Assembly: GCF_901000735.1 (NCBI RefSeq)
Contig: NC_081541.1
Span: 8,053,021 to 8,117,020 of the forward strand
Direction of reading: 5' to 3'
DNA from: Corylus avellana
Taxonomy: Eukaryota > Streptophyta > Magnoliopsida > Fagales > Betulaceae
Length of the DNA stretch: 64,000 bases
Positions 1-11,385 of this stretch are shown here, one piece after another (within the stretch, counting starts at the first letter, position 1; each line of letters starts with the position of its first letter). The notes under the pieces were generated by a model. The model searched no databases. It saw nothing but the letters and a program-made list of their open reading frames with translations, and was not told the origin of the DNA. A program made the translations under genes and the position numbers.

Positions 1-2213
1 TAGTGCCACAACCCAAGACGCCGGCCAGCTCATCCGTCTCAACTGAATCTCCGACTGGGACCAAAACAGCCTTGGCCCGATTAATCTTTAGCCCGGAAAC
101 CGCCTCAAAGCCTATACTGAGAGCTTTAATAAATCTAACATGTTCCGGTTCTGCCCCACAAAACACCAAAGTATCATCAGCAAAAAGAAGATGGGAGATC
201 GACACCCGCTCATGCTCCCTGGCACCCACATAGAACCCATTGATGAAACCCCTACTGATGGAGGCATTAATCATCCTACTGAAAGCCTCCATGACCAAGA
301 TGAACAAAAACGGCGATAGAGGGTCACCTTGTCTAACCCCACGCGAGCTCACAAAGAAACCGGAGGGCGAACCATTGATCAACACCGAGAACCGCACGGA
401 CGAGATGCAATGCTCAATCCAAGAGCACCATTTGTCGCCGAATCCACACCTTCTTAATAGATAGAGTAGAAACTTCCAGTTCATATGATCGTAAGCCTTC
501 TCCATATCCAACTTACACAAGAGGCCGGGATCCCCGGATCTGAGACGGCTGTCCAGGCATTCATTGGCAATAAGCACCGAATCCAAAATATGTCTACCTT
601 TGACAAAAGCGTTTTGCGGATTGGATATGACCCGGTTCATGACTCCCCGCATTCTGTTGGCTAAGACCTTCGCAATGATCTTATAAATTCCTCCCACAAG
701 ACTAATAGGACGGAAGTCCTTCAAATCGGAAGTCCCATGCGACTTCGGAATGAGAGCAATGAAAGTAGCATTGAGACTTTTTTCGAACTTACCTCGATCA
801 TAGAACTCCCCAAAAACAGCCATGACGTCCTTTGTGATCACCTCCCAACAATCCTGAAAGAACGCCATAGAAAAACCATCCGGGCCTGGAGCCTTGTCCC
901 TATCCATATTTTTGACCACCTCCCACACCTCCCTCTCCTCAAAAGAAACTTCTAGGCTAGAAGACTCTTCCTCCTCCAACCTATCAAATTGAAGATTGTC
1001 CAACCTTGGTCTCCAACTTAGGGTCTCAGTGAAAAGAGACTCATAAAAGCGAGTAATATGATTACTAATAGCCTCTTGATTAGAGGTAGTAGTTCCATGA
1101 ATGTTCAAGGACTCAATATAGTTCTGTCTACGGTTGGCATTAGCGATCCGGTGGAAGAATTTGGTACACTTGTCACCCTCTTTCAACCAACGGATTCTTG
1201 ATTTTTGTCTCCAACTAATTTCTTCTTGAAGGAGAGAGATTTCTAACTCCCTAGCGAGCACCTTTTTCTTCTCAATCTCTTCCGCGGATAACCCTCTTTC
1301 TTCCTCCACCCTATCTATAGCTTTGAGATCTTCCATACGATCCTTAATCCGAACCCCCACATTGCCAAAATTTTGTGCATTCCATCTCCTTAAATCCCAC
1401 TTTAGAGCTTGCAACTTCTTTGAAAGGATGAAACTCGGAGTACCCTGAAAATGATACGAGTCCCACCAACTGCGCACTTTGTCCACAAAACCCTCCACTT
1501 TAAGCCACATATTCTCAAACTTGAAAGGCCTTTTACCACCCTCATGAGAGCTACAATCCAAAATAATAGGAGCATGATCGGAACAAACCCGAAGCAACCT
1601 CTTTTGGCGCAAGTCCGGATGGCGGACTTCCCAATCCGGGGTCACAAGAAAGCGATCAAGCCTAGACCAAGAATTATTGTTTGACCAAGTAGAAATACCC
1701 CCCACTAAGGGAAGGTCCATGAGACCCTGATCCGAGATGAACTCGCCAAAATTCCTCATAGCCGACCGAGAATGAGCTCCCCTAGACCTTTCACTAGAAT
1801 AAAGAGTGACATTGAAGTCCCCACCAATACACCACGGGACGTCCCAGCAACTCATAATCCCTGCCAATTCCTCCCAAAGTAAACGCCTAGCAATAGCTCT
1901 GTTAGGACCATATACCCCCGCAAACGCCCACTCGAAACCATCCTCAATATTCTTGAAAGAGCAAGCCGCCACATGCCTTCCCAACGCTATATCTACCTTC
2001 TCCACAGCTCTCTTATCCCACATGAGCAATATACCCCCCGAAGCCCCAATGGAAGGAACAAAACACCACTCCACATACGGGCATCCCCATAAGCTCCTCA
2101 CTAAATTATACGAAAAGAACTCCAACTTAGTCTCTTGGAAACAAACAACATCAGCCTTCCAACTTCTAAGCAAATTTCTAACCCTCAACCTTTTATCCCT
2201 CTCATTCAAACCT
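1..2213 (-). mobile_element. L1-type LINE ORF2 (endonuclease + reverse transcriptase), open, runs off the left edge
   Basis: On the minus strand one frame (codon boundaries at window positions 2, 5, 8...) has no stop from 2213 down to 2, about 737 codons. From N to C it shows the end of an apurinic endonuclease-like domain (GDFNVTL near 1810-1835, SDHAPI near 1570) and then a non-LTR reverse transcriptase: [20 protein letters not shown] near 640-720, [13 protein letters not shown] near 550-600, [11 protein letters not shown] near 305-340 and the catalytic FADD box near 170-195. The N-terminus lies in or beyond the gap at 2214-2313, and the C-terminal part lies off the window. Known family: plant L1-clade LINEs, copied by target-primed reverse transcription. 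The lack of stops suggests a young or recently active copy. Whether the element is complete cannot be seen. Confidence 0.93.
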
Positions 2214-2313
2214 NNNNNNNNNNNNNNNNNNNNNNNNNNNNNNNNNNNNNNNNNNNNNNNNNNNNNNNNNNNNNNNNNNNNNNNNNNNNNNNNNNNNNNN
2301 NNNNNNNNNNNNN
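2214..2313. other. Assembly gap (100 N)
   Basis: Exactly 100 N, the usual placeholder for a gap of unknown length. It hides the 5' part of the LINE on its left. It is followed at once by a (TA)n run, which may be why the assembly broke here. Confidence 0.98.

Positions 2314-2345
<32 letters not shown>
2314..2345. repeat. (TA)n microsatellite
   Basis: About 32 bp of pure TA repeat directly after the gap. Its true length is unknown because the repeat touches the gap. Confidence 0.9.
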
Positions 2346-2347
<2 letters not shown>

Positions 2348-2380
2348 AATAGAAAATAAGGGTAAGATTGAAATTTCACA

Positions 2381-2420
2381 CCCTTCCGTTAGGATTTCAC
2401 AAAAAATCCTAACGGAAGGG
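2381..2420. repeat. Perfect 17-bp stem hairpin
   Basis: CCCTTCCGTTAGGATTT (2381-2397) is followed after a 6-base loop by its exact reverse complement (2404-2420). It could be a short MITE remnant or the end of a transposon. No gene is attached to it. Confidence 0.8.
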
Positions 2421-3004
2421 GCAAAGTAGAAGGAAACGAAAGTTGGATACATCAAAGTGAGAGTTTTTGAACAATAAGGAAATGTCTGCAAAAAGCGCGA
2501 AAGTATAGGAGAATAAGTGAAATTTCCCTAAAAAAAAATTTACACGTCTGTTTATGGACTTTTTATACAACCTTGGGGTTGCCAAGGCCACCCACCCATC
2601 TACTTTGGTCCGTCCCTGTCTCACTCCTTCCGGTCTAAACTGAATTAGAAAACAAAATATCGTGGATGGATGCTCCAAACTCTCTTAAATTTTACTAGAA
2701 ATATATGGTCCATTCTCGCAAAACACCCTAACCTCAAACCAAACAGTAGAGACTAATATATCTGATGTCTAAATATCCATCATATTTTTTTATTCTATCT
2801 TTATTATTATGAATATGAATTAATAAACTACTAAACATCATGAGACGTGATAATTCCTTGTATCATTGATAAACTCAACATTGTGCACTAAGCTTAATTA
2901 AATACAAAAAACTCTATGAAGAATAGTAGTATTACATTTCAAGATCATCAACCTTGCAAGAATAGCGCTGCTTTTAGATTGGTCTGACTCATATCATCCC
3001 TAGA
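2421..3004. other. Intergenic, no gene seen
   Basis: AT-rich sequence between the hairpin and the 3' end of CRK copy 1. A minus-strand reading frame at 2409-2678 has no recognisable domain. The last ~120 bp before 3005 are probably 3' untranslated sequence of CRK copy 1, because similar sequence (GATCTTGAAATGTAATACTA) follows the stop of CRK copy 4 near 31030. Confidence 0.6.
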
Positions 3005-6000
3005 TTATGCTCCTGTTGCAAGGACATCTAGTTTAATGTCGTTGTGCTCAAAATTTGTAGCTTGTGAGGGCTCTGGCAAAGTGATAGAGTAGGTATTAAG
3101 CATAAGAAAGACCGAGGCCATAGCTGGTCTATCAGTTACATTTTCTTGAACACACAGTAATCCAATGTGGATGCATCTCATTATTTCAGTGTGGGATTTA
3201 CAAGATTTGAAGTTGTCCCCTCCCAGTTTTTCCATACCTGCAAAATAATTTAAGTAAATGAACACACACAAAATCAAGGAGAATATTCTTTTATTTGTCA
3301 ATTTTCTTTTCGGTTCAACAGATGTGTTGCACAATAAGGGAAGTACTCTTCTATCCCTAAGTCCCTCCATACCTAGTGTAAGGGGTTCGATTTGGATCCA
3401 AATCCCGTGCAATCTCAATGCACCCGATCCCCATCCATTCGATCCAAAATCTAAGTACAACTCTAAGAGACTTTTTAACGACTAGGCTAACTGACACCCA
3501 TTCATTTTGTCAATTGATTCATACCGATTAAACTAATAGCTACAAAGGAAAATGTAACAAGGAACCCCAGGGAGTAGCATATATTCCACTTCAAGAAGCT
3601 AATTATAAGATACTCCACCTCATGGAGTTGAGGCACTCTTCAAATCTAGCCTTCCCCTCTCTTTGGGTCTATTTACTCATTGAAAAGAAAATAGAAAGTA
3701 TTGAAAGATAATAATATACATTTTTGGATAATAAACTCATTCACATAACGATAATTAATATACTTACATAACTCAGAAGGTCCTCTATATTCTCTCTATT
3801 CTAAAAGCATTTTTTTTTTTTTGCCCAGTCACTATCTCTAAAGTTTAACATACCAAAATTAAAGACATCAGACTTCACCGAGAATTGTCCATATGTCCCA
3901 TATTCTGAAGCCATATACCCACTGCACATCCACAATTAGTTCAAAAATAGTTGTTATGACTTTCTTGTAGTTTCTATGGCACAGAGTAAACATTAGCTCT
4001 ACCTTGCTGCGATACTTACAAGGTTCCCACAATTCTACTTGTATTGGCTTCAATTTGATCAAATTCAAACAATCTTGCCATACCAAAATCTGAAATTTTA
4101 GCATTTCTGCATCTAATAGAATGTTATTAGCTTTGAAATCACGCTAAATAATACGAAGTCAAGAATCTTCATGAAGATAAACAAGCCCTCGAGCAATGCC
4201 TCTTATAATTTTGTACCGCTCCTCTCAATCCAGATTTGCACATTTGATTGGATCTATGCATTTAACCAAGTTAATGACTATTGAAGTAAAATGTGCCGAA
4301 GTCTTATCCTCACTAGGCCTGAAACCCAAAATAAATTACTACCAATGCAATATATAGATATAAAATTAAGATAAAAGTGTAGCCATACCAAATATGAAGT
4401 AATCAAGGCTTGTATTGGGCACAAATTCATAAATCCTTTCATTTCCTTCCAAGCAAAAGCCTAAAAGCTTAACTAAATTTCGGTGTTGAAGCTTGGATAG
4501 CAACAAGGCTTCATTTTTAAATTCTATATCTCCTTGTTTAGAGTTCATTGATAACCTTTTAGCAGCAATAACTTGTCCATTTGAGAGTTTACATTGAAAA
4601 AATATTTTAAAACAAAGCATAATTAACACTCAAATTTTATATATATATACAAGTCATCACAAATACTTGATATATTTCCAAAAATAAAATCACATCACCT
4701 TATAAACAGTACCAAATCCACCTTGTCCAAGCTTATTCGCATCAGAAAAGTTTTCTGTTGCAACTCTAATAGTGCCGAAGTCAAATTGCAAGGATTCCGC
4801 ATTTCTAATCTCATCCACAACTTCATCTAGGAAGAAGTCAACACTTTTCCAAATTATAAGTGCATTGTTAAACGAGGATCAACACAACTTAAATTACTTG
4901 CATAGAACAACAAATGAGCTTTCCAAAACGAATTATTGATATTAAATTTCTCTAAAAACCTATAGCACGGTAATAATTTTCTGTTTGCTTTAGAGGAATT
5001 GTCATTTCTTGACAGAAGACTCTGATTTAATGGTCCTTGATGATAGCTAAGTATTGTTTGATAAAATGAAAATATTCTCCAAATTATATCACTTTATTTG
5101 TAAATTATTGATTGAGAATTCTTGTGCTCATAATATATTTCGACCGAATTTTATTCCCGTAAGTATCACCTAGACTTGCATCTATATGATGAGCATATAT
5201 TTTCTAACTCTGTCATTTTCTTTGAGATATATAATTCAAATTCTTACTCTTTTCATAACAAAGAGCAGTGAATCAATTTCTTTACTTACTTCCTTGTTTC
5301 TCCCATGGCCTCCCAACTCTTAAATAGATGCAGATGGAGATGACTAGTACCACAAGAGCAACAAAGGGCACAACTATAATGATCGCAGTTGGAGATTTTC
5401 CACACTCTTCTCACCTGCAAAAACCAGAAATATGTTCACATTAAGACAATAAGGGGCTGAATTTAAATTCAAGCAGTCAGATACATAGAAAGAGCTACCA
5501 TAGTTGGTAGTTGTTTCGAAACTCTTAACAAATTATGCAGTTAAAGTTAAAAGGAACAACCCCGCCAAATTAAAAAAAATCCTTCTTCTTAAGATAAAAA
5601 AGTAAAAAAAGAAAGGAAATGGAAATGTTAAAAGAAAAAAGTATTCATGAAAAATATTAATAGCAAACAAATTCATGATCAAAGACCACTTAGAAATACT
5701 TCACTTGGACAAATTTGCTATGTTTTAAGCATAACGACACAGCTGGTACCTGGTGGAGGCGGTGGCGATGGCGGAGGCGGAGGCGGAGGCAGAGGCGGTG
5801 GCGATGGTGATGGTGATGGTGATGGCGCATCAGCAGCAGGGTGGTAGAAGCCGTAGATCTCATACCTAAAATTACGGCTGGGTCTAAGAGTTCTCCCACC
5901 TATTCTCCCAGCACAACAATTCCAGTAATTTTCAAAAGCCAAACTCAAGCAATAATTGCAATCTTGCTCGGACAATTCAGGTGTGCACTGCACAAGTGCA

Positions 6001-6594
6001 TTTATTGCTTGGAAGTTTTGTCCTGGTGCATTTCCTATTGCAAACTTACAGCGAGAACCACCTGCTGCAGCTCGACCTCTTAGCCTTCCCTACAAATTCC
6101 AGAGGAGATTATTAAACTCAACCTTCACGTCGACTGATACGCTATCGTACGTCGTTCCACAAAGGAAATTCAGGAATATCTTCCATGGTCCTAAATATGT
6201 TGCGGCTTGAGTAGCATAACATGCACTCGTCATACCATACTATTGCTTCCTTCTGACTGAGACAACACTGTAGCGTGAGATAATCTTTGGCGACATCGAG
6301 GCAATTAGGGCAAACATCAGGCTTAAAATCTCCTCTACAAAGTCCAATTGCATAGACTTTGTCATGGTTTTTCCCATAATACGAAAAATAGAACCCGAAC
6401 TCAATTTCAGTGTTGTTGGAGAGGATGGAGAGGACGAGATTCAGGTTTCCCATGTAGCTACTGTCACTGGTGTAGTTACCCTGCTTATCAGAACAGTTTT
6501 GGCGAAGGAACGTTGGCCGGTTGGCAATGGCTGGAGCAATGAGAGTGCATATGGCAGACAGGAAGACTAGTCTTGAAGAAACCACAGCTGCCAT
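3005..6594 (-). pseudogene. Cysteine-rich receptor-like kinase (DUF26 RLK), copy 1, decayed
   Basis: Seven CRK exons can be followed on the minus strand. Exon 1 (6594-5750) has signal peptide, first DUF26 (CRGDFKPDVCPNC, the C-X8-C-X2-C motif), second DUF26 (CTPELSEQDCNYC) and a Pro/Ser-rich hinge. Exon 2 (5414-5290) is the transmembrane segment. Exon 3 (4826-4699) has the Gly loop [10 protein letters not shown]. Exon 4 (~4600-4393) has the VAIK-type lysine AAKRLS. Exon 5 (~4270-4033) is the catalytic loop. Exon 6 (~3915-3800) is the APE region. Exon 7 ends with stop 3005. Lesions: a 1-base shift near 6140 and stop at 6090-6092 between the DUF26 domains; a 1-base shift at the start of exon 2; loss of two codons in exon 4; two stops in exon 5, one replacing the His of HRD; a small deletion before DFG. 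The start is the ATG shared by all paralogues (MA...). The family acts as plasma-membrane receptors in immunity and stress; this copy cannot make an intact one. Confidence 0.9.
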
Positions 6595-7489
6595 GTGTTC
6601 CACAAAATGGTACCCAAGTAACTCATCATATATATAGCTGCGCTCCTTTGAAAGGGTGGACGCGCGGGCCAACTAAAAACCCTTGAATTCATAGTACTCC
6701 ATGATTTCTGAAACTCTAATGGCAGACTAAGACCAGTCTTTCTGGTCACAGAAGGGCATAGACTACTAGTCGATCGATCGCCCAATTTGGCCAACCACGC
6801 ATGTAAGCCTGAATCCAATGAGAATTCATTATCTGCGGATTTTTATTTTTTTTTTCCTCTCCCTGTGAATTCAAGAATTGCAAGAAAGAAAAAGGCTTGT
6901 TTTTCTCTTCTCCCATGCACCTTCCGCTACGTTACGTACCTTACTTTCCTTGTTATTTCTCGACAAACGCTGAGACAATCGCAACTTAAAGGAAGCTTCG
7001 ATGGAAGCACAAACAAAGCTCCATTTCTGCACTCCATGACAGCGGTGAAGTCAGGATATTATATATTCCAGAATGCCAAGAAAAAAAGAAACAATCTAGG
7101 CGATATTCCATAAAATAGAATGAAAAAAGTAATTATTAAATATACCTACAAAGATTTGAATTACGATAACAAGCTACAAAAATGCACTTTTAATCAACCT
7201 TGACATAGATAGGTGACCCAGATTTTAAAAAAAAATAAATAAATAAATAAATGCTTTTATTCAAATTGTTTTTACTTTTTATGTTTTATTTTTTTTGGTA
7301 GTACTACTACTGAAGAAAAATCAATTTTCACTGTGGCATTATCTTTCCAATCAATTTCTTTCTTAGTTTACAAAACCAAATAACTTGCAAATATAGAGGA
7401 GCCAAGGATTTTTTGAAATTAGGATAGAAGTTAACTCAGAAAAAATTAGGCGGATAGGCCTCTCCCTTTGCCGTGGTCCATACAAGTGT

Positions 7490-7660
7490 CTTATATTTTA
7501 ATCAATCGTGCGCTTTGAACAATGAGTATAGAATTAATGGGTCAGTGGTATTTTAATCTAAATTGTTGGAGTACAGGAAATCAATGACCGTCTTAGCCTC
7601 CCCTTTTATCTTCTTACTGGAGGGGACTTCTTATTTTGCTTTTCCTTCTTTCTGATGAGA
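7490..7660 (-). promoter_or_regulatory. Conserved upstream block of the CRK family
   Basis: The reverse complement of this segment matches the block upstream of the CRK copies at 23580-23720 (and its duplicate at 28940-29080) and, in part, 16750-16900. Shared words include GGAGGGGACTTCT (as CCCCTCC on the other strand) and the sequence around TGACCCATTAATTC. It lies about 0.9-1.1 kb upstream of the copy 1 start. It is conserved because it duplicated with the genes; a promoter role is inferred only from position. Confidence 0.5.
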
Positions 7661-7778
7661 AAAAAGGCACCCTTTTTTCGCGATCACTAATGCTAATCAC
7701 GTTAACTCACGGGGTCAACATTTTTACTTCCAAATAAACAAGTAATTCTAAAAGTCCCTCTTTGTTATTCATATGTCC

Positions 7779-7925
7779 CTCTAAAAGTAAGGTGACTTTT
7801 AAAATCAGCATTTGATCAAAATCCAATAGTGATAAATCACAAGCTCAATGATGTTTTTAAGAACTATATCATTCTTAAAATGACACAAGAATGACTTCTA
7901 GCATTACTCCAAATATACTCTTCGC
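7779..7925. mobile_element. MITE-like element, TGACTTTTAAAAT family
   Basis: Contains GGTGACTTTTAAAATCAGCA near 7790 and ends near CTAGCATTACTCC. The same core, TGTGACTTTTAAAATnATT with its inverted partner ATTTTAAAAGTCACAT, recurs at 32738-32881, 32950-33115 and 54641-54815. No coding capacity. This copy is the most degraded; its borders are approximate. Confidence 0.45.
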
Positions 7926-7940
7926 CCATCCTATTTTTCC

Positions 7941-7971
<31 letters not shown>

Positions 7972-8229
7972 TCACTCACTTTGCAAATGGAATGGGAATA
8001 AATAGCCTGAAAAGGTTTGTAACACTGTAATTAAAGTAGAAACTGCCTTACCTTACTGTGGTGAAGGCTTGTGTATTAATGGATAATTCTGTTACAAATA
8101 TATGAAGTTGATGAACTAATAAATTCAAACATACAGATGGTCGAGGATTTAAAACTAAAAGATTTTGGTAGCATTTTTTAGTGTAAATTATTTGATACAA
8201 TTTTCAATAACACAGTGATTTTGAGTTAT

Positions 8230-8587
8230 TGTACATAGCACAAATATTAACCTTACCCAATGGTCCTGGTATTATGGGAAGAAGTACCATGTACAAGCAT
8301 GATGCGGCAACCTCTGCACCAAATGTATGAGAATGGAGGCTGTGTGATGCACGTAAGAAAATTTGGTGAAAAGACCATTTCTTCAATGAACAATTATAAA
8401 TAAAGTTTTGGGTAAGATGAATGAGAAGTACCTGATTCGAGCAAAAACAAGCCCCAGAAGTAGTTTCCAGCATCAAATATCCTGCTTAGCTGGGTACGAA
8501 TTCTTGGCGTGACAAAAACAAAAACTCCTACTCGAGGCACAGCGAAACCGAACAACTTTGTTGAGCTTCTTACCACAATATGATATG
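8230..8587 (-). pseudogene. Possible two-exon gene fragment of unknown function beside the gap
   Basis: Minus strand. A first piece (about 8580-8432) reads LFGFAVPRVGVFVFVTPRI and ends FLLESG at a GT donor. A second piece (about 8357-8255) reads HTFGAEVAASCLYMVLLPII and ends PGPLG at a GT. Both look like conserved, hydrophobic protein sequence rather than chance ORFs. No AG acceptor precedes the second piece in the frame that joins them, so the fragment looks broken. The rest may lie in the adjacent gap. I do not recognise the family. Confidence 0.3.
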
Positions 8588-8687
8588 NNNNNNNNNNNNN
8601 NNNNNNNNNNNNNNNNNNNNNNNNNNNNNNNNNNNNNNNNNNNNNNNNNNNNNNNNNNNNNNNNNNNNNNNNNNNNNNNNNNNNNNN
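8588..8687. other. Assembly gap (100 N)
   Basis: Exactly 100 N. Left of it is a possible gene fragment, right of it a low-complexity transposon body; the two need not be adjacent in the genome. Confidence 0.98.
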
Positions 8688-8689
8688 TA

Positions 8690-9263
8690 TTTCTCTCTCT
8701 TTATTTAATTTTCTTTTTATCTTCTCTTGCTTTATGTTTATATCTCAATATGAGACAATTAAAATGTATGAGTTTTATTTGTAATATATTTAATTGTCTT
8801 AATGAAGAAAACAAAAGGTTATCAAATTCTCTCTTTCTCTCTCTGTTTATTTTTCTTTTTCTCTTCTCTTGCTTTCTATTTATATCTCAATGTTCCTCTA
8901 TCAATTTCACACTCAAATCAGAAAAAAGACAAGACTACAAGAGAGAGCTATAGAGAGTTTCTAATCATTGTTTCTCAATGATTTCTTTTCTTTATTTTAT
9001 TTTTTTGCAATAACAGTTCTTTTCAATTTTCCAATCGTTATTTCTCAATGAAAAATTATACTATTCTCAATAAAGAATATAATAGTTATTTTCAATTATA
9101 TTAGTATTTTCATTTTATTCATTTTTTTTATCTTTATTTTCGGTGCTTATGTTCTTCCATTTTTGTTTTTGTCCCTTATATCTTTTTCTAATTTTTTTTT
9201 CTTCTCTTACTTTCTATTTATATCTCAATGTTCCTTTGTAAATTTCACAATCAATTCAGAAAA

Positions 9264-9301
<38 letters not shown>

Positions 9302-10600
9302 CATTGCTGTTTCTCAATGAAAAATTATACTATAGTTCTTTTTTTTATATATATTTTTTTTCTAGAACAGTTTTTTTCAATTTTCCAATCGTTGTTTCTC
9401 AATGAAAAATTATACTACAGTTTTTTTTTTTATTATTATTATTTTTTATCTAGAATAGTTATTTTCAATTAGTATTTTCATTTTTTTTCCTTTTTTTTTA
9501 TCTTTATTTCCGGTGCTTATGTTCTTCCATTTTTTTTTTTGTCCCTTATTTTTTTTTTCTAATTTATATATTATTTTTTATTCAAATGATTACTTTTCTT
9601 TGGTAAATTTTACATTGAACTCAAGAAATAATAATGAGAGAGAGAGTTTCTTATCGTTATTTTTGGTTGATAATTTTTTAGTTTGTACATGTTGTTGTTC
9701 ATTGAGTAATTTAATTTTTTTTTATCTGTTTACATGCTTAATTAATGGATGACATTGGTTTTTAAGGTTTCATTGGAATCGGAAAACGTATACAGTAGAA
9801 AAAAGACAATTCTTTCAATTATATTAAAATTTTATTTTTAGTTTTTTATTTTATCTTTATTTAATGTATTTATGTTCTTCCATTGTTATCCTTTAAAGTT
9901 TCTACTAATTTATATATTATTTATTCAAATTGAATATTTTTCTTTTGTAAATTTCACATTGAATTAGGAAATGATAGTGAAAGAGTTTCCTATCATTATT
10001 TTTATTTGTTTACATGCTTAATTAATGGATGACATTGGTTTTTAAGGTTTCAATGGAATCGGGAAACGTATACAGTAGAAAAAGACAATTCTTTCAATTA
10101 TATTAAAATTTTATTTTTAGTTTTTTATTTTATCTTTATTTAATGTATTTATGTTCTTCCATTGTTATCCCTTAAATTTTCTACTAATTTATATATTATT
10201 TATTCAAATTGAATATTTTTCTTTTGTAAATTTCACATTGAATTAGGAAATGATAGTGAGAGTTTCCTATCATTATATTTGGTACGGTGTATGATGCTTT
10301 TTTAGATTATGTCAATGTTCATTGTGTAGATTTTTTCGTCTTTGTTTTCCTGTATGTCTTAAAATTAGTTTCATTTACTTTATATATGTGAAGGATGGTT
10401 GTTAAAAAAAAAAAAAAAGTGGTTATGTTCTTCCATTTTTTTCCCTTAAATTTTATACTAATTTATATATTATTTATTCAAATTGATTAGTTTTCTTTTG
10501 TAAATTTCACGTTGATTTAAGGGAAATGATAGTGAAAAAGTTTCCTATCATTATTTTTGGTACGATGTATAATTAGATTATGTCAATATTCCTGCCAGTG
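8690..10600. repeat. Degenerate tandem array, ~280-bp unit
   Basis: Two clear units with period 280 begin TACATGCTTAATTAATGGAT at 9731 and 10011 and stay nearly identical to about 10285. Weaker copies of the segment GTTCTTCCAT ... TTTGTAAATTTCACA ... ATGATAGTGA occur around 8860-8920, 9150-9260, 9520-9660 and 10420-10560. The array lies inside the probable Helitron and suggests internal expansion after insertion or in the source element. Confidence 0.75.
9265..9297. repeat. (GA)n microsatellite
   Basis: About 15 GA units inside the tandem array. Shorter GAGAGA runs sit at the same place in other units, so this is a unit-internal expansion. Confidence 0.9.
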
Positions 10601-11385
10601 TTTTTTATCTCTTTCATTTTTAAAAAGAAAAATTAAACTACCAACATTCTTTTGTTTACAAAATTAGTAAACATAACTGTAATAAAATATCAATATGCTC
10701 ATATATTTTAGAACACTTCTTTATTTTTGTTCGTGTAATAGAAAAATTTCTCAAAAAAATTGTTTATGAGGAGAAAGTTCAACTCCTAAAGACAAAAGTT
10801 TACCATAATGGATTGTGTAATGGATGAGAAGTGGTGTCATTGTTGGAATATAATGATTAATTAATCATTTTGTATAATTGATTAATCTATGTTTTTATTT
10901 TGAATTTTTTTCGTTTATGTTTCATTTTAAACTACATATATGGGAACAAATATTTAATATGTTTCAGTTTATAAGAACTAAAATTTATGAATTTTTAAAT
11001 TTATTAGATATGTATTGAGTAAAACTATGGTTTAAAAGGATCTTATGAACATTTGTCATTTTTGGTAGCTAATTAGTTTATTAAGAGAAGAAAATAAAAA
11101 TTGTTGTTGATAATCTTTTAAAGACTTTTTGAGTAAATTACAAAATAAAAAAAAAAACCGGCGCGTAGCGCGGGCTCTAAGCTAGTATAATATAATATTT
11201 GAGGTTCGTTTAATGGATGCACGTTTTACTGAGTCAAAAGATTTGAAGAGATAAGTCGACGTCAGGTTTAATTAATTAATGTTTCCGTTCAATAATCAAC
11301 ATTAGAGTTTATAATTAGAAACCAAGGACTTCTATTAATACGTGGTTCTTTTAGTCATATGATGAGTTACTTAGCGGTGGAACTC

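Larger units (their letters stand above)
6595..8229. other. Upstream flank of CRK copy 1, no gene seen
   Basis: No coding region is supported. Contents: a block shared with other CRK upstream regions (listed separately at 7490-7660), a MITE-like segment around 7779-7925 and an (AT)n run at about 7940-7968. ORFs here are short and without domains. Confidence 0.6.
8688..11185 (+). mobile_element. Probable non-autonomous Helitron (3' end visible)
   Basis: The right end is GCGCGTAGCGCGGGC (11161-11175), a GC-rich hairpin (GCGC stem around GTA), followed 6 bases later by CTAG and then T (11182-11186). This matches the Helitron 3' signature: hairpin, then CTRR, inserted before T. The body is very AT-rich with degenerate repeats and no helicase ORF. 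The 5' TC end is not identified and may be in the gap, so the true length is unknown. Some of the segment could be unrelated AT-rich sequence. Confidence 0.55.

Noticed and set aside
2409..2678. Minus-strand 89-codon reading frame
   Set aside because: No domain, no paralogue in the window, AT-rich; a chance frame that even overlaps the hairpin.
5647..5899. Poly-Gly and poly-His frames over the CRK hinge
   Set aside because: They are other-frame readings of the Pro/Ser hinge repeat of CRK copy 1.
8688..9752. Phe/Leu/Ser-rich plus-strand frames
   Set aside because: Low-complexity readings of a T-rich tandem repeat inside the probable Helitron.
8690..10600. CRISPR-like array from repeated segments
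   Set aside because: Units are contiguous, long and degenerate with no unique spacers, and the genome is eukaryotic.
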